From Nocardioides bizhenqiangii (GTDB taxonomy: Bacteria > Actinomycetota > Actinomycetes > Propionibacteriales > Nocardioidaceae): a stretch of 64,000 nt of DNA. The DNA lies in NCBI RefSeq assembly GCF_034661235.1, contig NZ_CP141059.1, positions 1,116,001 to 1,180,000 on the forward strand. Reading direction: 5' to 3'. Under the pieces are notes generated by a model, which saw only the letters and a program-made list of their open reading frames with translations, made no database searches and was not told the origin of the DNA. The number at the start of each line of letters is the position of its first letter. The stretch's first letter is position 1. The position numbers and the translations under genes were made by a program. Below, in pieces: positions 62,938-64,000 of this stretch.

Positions 62938-64000
62938 ATGCGCGCGTTCCCCGTGCCCGGCGATGTGTTCGGCAACTACGTGATCGAGCGCGAGCTCGGA
63001 CGTGGAGCCATGGGGATCGTCTACCTGGCACGGCAACCCAGCCTGGAGCGTCGCGTTGCGCTGAAGCTATTGAGCCCGGTGCTGGACGAGCCGTCGTTCC
63101 GCAGGCGGTTCGAACGTGAGGCTCGGACCCTGGCTAAGCTGCAGTCGCCGTACGTGGTGGCGGTTCACGACTTCGGGGAGCACGACGGCTGGCTGTACCT
63201 GACCAACCCGTACTTGTCGGACGGCGACCTGCAGGCGCGGATCGACGTGCGTCCTTTCGATCCCGGCACGGCGCTGCGGCTCCTCGGGCAGCTCGCGACG
63301 GGTCTGTCCGCGGCGCATCAGGCCGGCATCATCCATCGCGACATCAAGCCGTCCAACATCCTTCTCGCCGAGGACCCCGACGGGCTGCGGTTGCTGCTGT
63401 CCGACTTCGGCATCGCCCGCGAGATGAGTGCCGGCGTACTGACCACGACGGCCGTTGCGGTCGGGACCCTGCCCTACATGCCGCCCGAGCGTCATGAAGG
63501 CAGCGACGCCTCGCCTGCCGGCGACGTCTATGCGCTCGGCTGCGTGCTGTGGGCGATGCTGCACGGTCGACCCCCGTTCCTCAACGACAAGGGCATCTTG
63601 CAGCTCAAGGATGTGTTCACCGCGCCTCCTCCGGCGTTCGTCGGCCCACTCGCCCACCACGTCAACGGCATCCTGCTCAGGTGCCTGGCAAAGGATCCTG
63701 AGGACCGGTTCACGGACGCACTTCAGCTGCGAGCAGCCCTCGCGGCTGGAAGAGAAGCCGTCGAGAACCGCCATCGGGACGGAGCCGACGGGAAGGCGGC
63801 CGACGAGCGAGAGGCCGACGGGGGTGGTGGGCGTGGGCCTGACGAGGCTGACCGGCGAATCGAGCCCGCTCGAACCACGGTGATAGGTCCTCCAGAAAGA
63901 GGTTCCACAGGGACTGACGAACGCCCTTCGAAGCGACCTCGACGCATCGCGATGCTCGTCGGCGGGGTGGCCATCGGCGCTCTTGTCCTCGGCGGCATCG
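62938..64000 (+). CDS. Membrane Ser/Thr protein kinase (PknB-like), cut by the window end
   Basis: At least 354 residues; the frame runs off the right edge without a stop. AGGGAG precedes ATG 62938. The Hanks-type kinase domain occupies about 14-275: YVIERELGRGAMGIVYLA (P loop), VALKLL with the ATP Lys, IIHRDIKPSNILL with the catalytic Asp, LLSDFGIA, and GTLPYMPPERHEG. A disordered, Arg/Asp/Gly-rich linker follows, then a membrane helix starting near residue 338 (RRIAMLVGGVAIGALVLGG). The outside sensor domain lies beyond the window. Confidence 0.94.
   Translation, partial: MRAFPVPGDVFGNYVIERELGRGAMGIVYLARQPSLERRVALKLLSPVLDEPSFRRRFEREARTLAKLQSPYVVAVHDFGEHDGWLYLTNPYLSDGDLQARIDVRPFDPGTALRLLGQLATGLSAAHQAGIIHRDIKPSNILLAEDPDGLRLLLSDFGIAREMSAGVLTTTAVAVGTLPYMPPERHEGSDASPAGDVYALGCVLWAMLHGRPPFLNDKGILQLKDVFTAPPPAFVGPLAHHVNGILLRCLAKDPEDRFTDALQLRAALAAGREAVENRHRDGADGKAADEREADGGGGRGPDEADRRIEPARTTVIGPPERGSTGTDERPSKRPRRIAMLVGGVAIGALVLGGI

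Overview
The window is very GC-rich DNA from an actinomycete. Four observations point to Nocardioidaceae (Nocardioides-like), though this is an inference because no marker gene such as 16S rRNA is present: frequent GTG starts, 1-4 nt gene overlaps, the clpS / DUF2017 / mec-cysO-cysM / murI / metallo-hydrolase / rph / rdgB backbone known from Mycobacterium, and dispersed palindromic intergenic repeats. About 50 protein genes and four tRNAs (Leu, Lys, His, Arg, all on the minus strand) are called.

Layout. 1-3.3 kb: end of an iron-siderophore ABC importer. 3.2-6.6 kb: HxlR regulator, thioesterase, DUF1697 protein, MFS exporter with its ArsR-type regulator. 6.7-26.7 kb: the conserved backbone, interrupted three times. 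Insert 1 is a tripartite tricarboxylate transporter operon with a universal stress protein and a divergent CitA/CitB-type two-component system, plus an acetyltransferase and a desaturase. Insert 2 is a GIY-YIG nuclease gene bracketed by inverted repeat arrays, plus a secreted phosphodiesterase. Insert 3 is a NarL-type two-component system, an ABC exporter and an SGNH hydrolase. 26.7-31 kb: tRNA-Leu, HNH nuclease, a one-span membrane protein, peroxiredoxin, a nickel/cobalt permease under a Nur-like operator, DUF3618 and GroES-like proteins. 31-40.8 kb: secreted Ntn acylase, the pafB-pafC WYL pair, and a HEXXH/DUF2786 protein with a SNF2 translocase. 41-50.7 kb: tRNA-Lys, FAD oxidoreductase, pirin, a 124-bp palindromic element, a second Ntn acylase, a MarR-GNAT fusion, a GGCT-like protein, tRNA-His, oligoribonuclease, a MauE/DsbA-like pair and adenosine deaminase.

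51.0-62.4 kb is a single gene for a secreted protein of about 3,786 residues: subtilisin-like protease, SdrD-B-like domain, 21 essentially identical 103-residue cadherin-like repeats (309 bp each), four 97-residue repeats, a PKD domain and a post-COAP-1-like C-terminus. tRNA-Arg and the start of a membrane Ser/Thr kinase, cut by the window end, follow.

Most notable observations: the near-perfect 21-unit array; the GIY-YIG gene between inverted repeat arrays whose core recurs inside pafB; the Nur box overlapping a predicted leaderless promoter; a 25-residue leaderless ORF coupled to rph; and the pafBC / metalloprotease-like / SNF2 neighbourhood.
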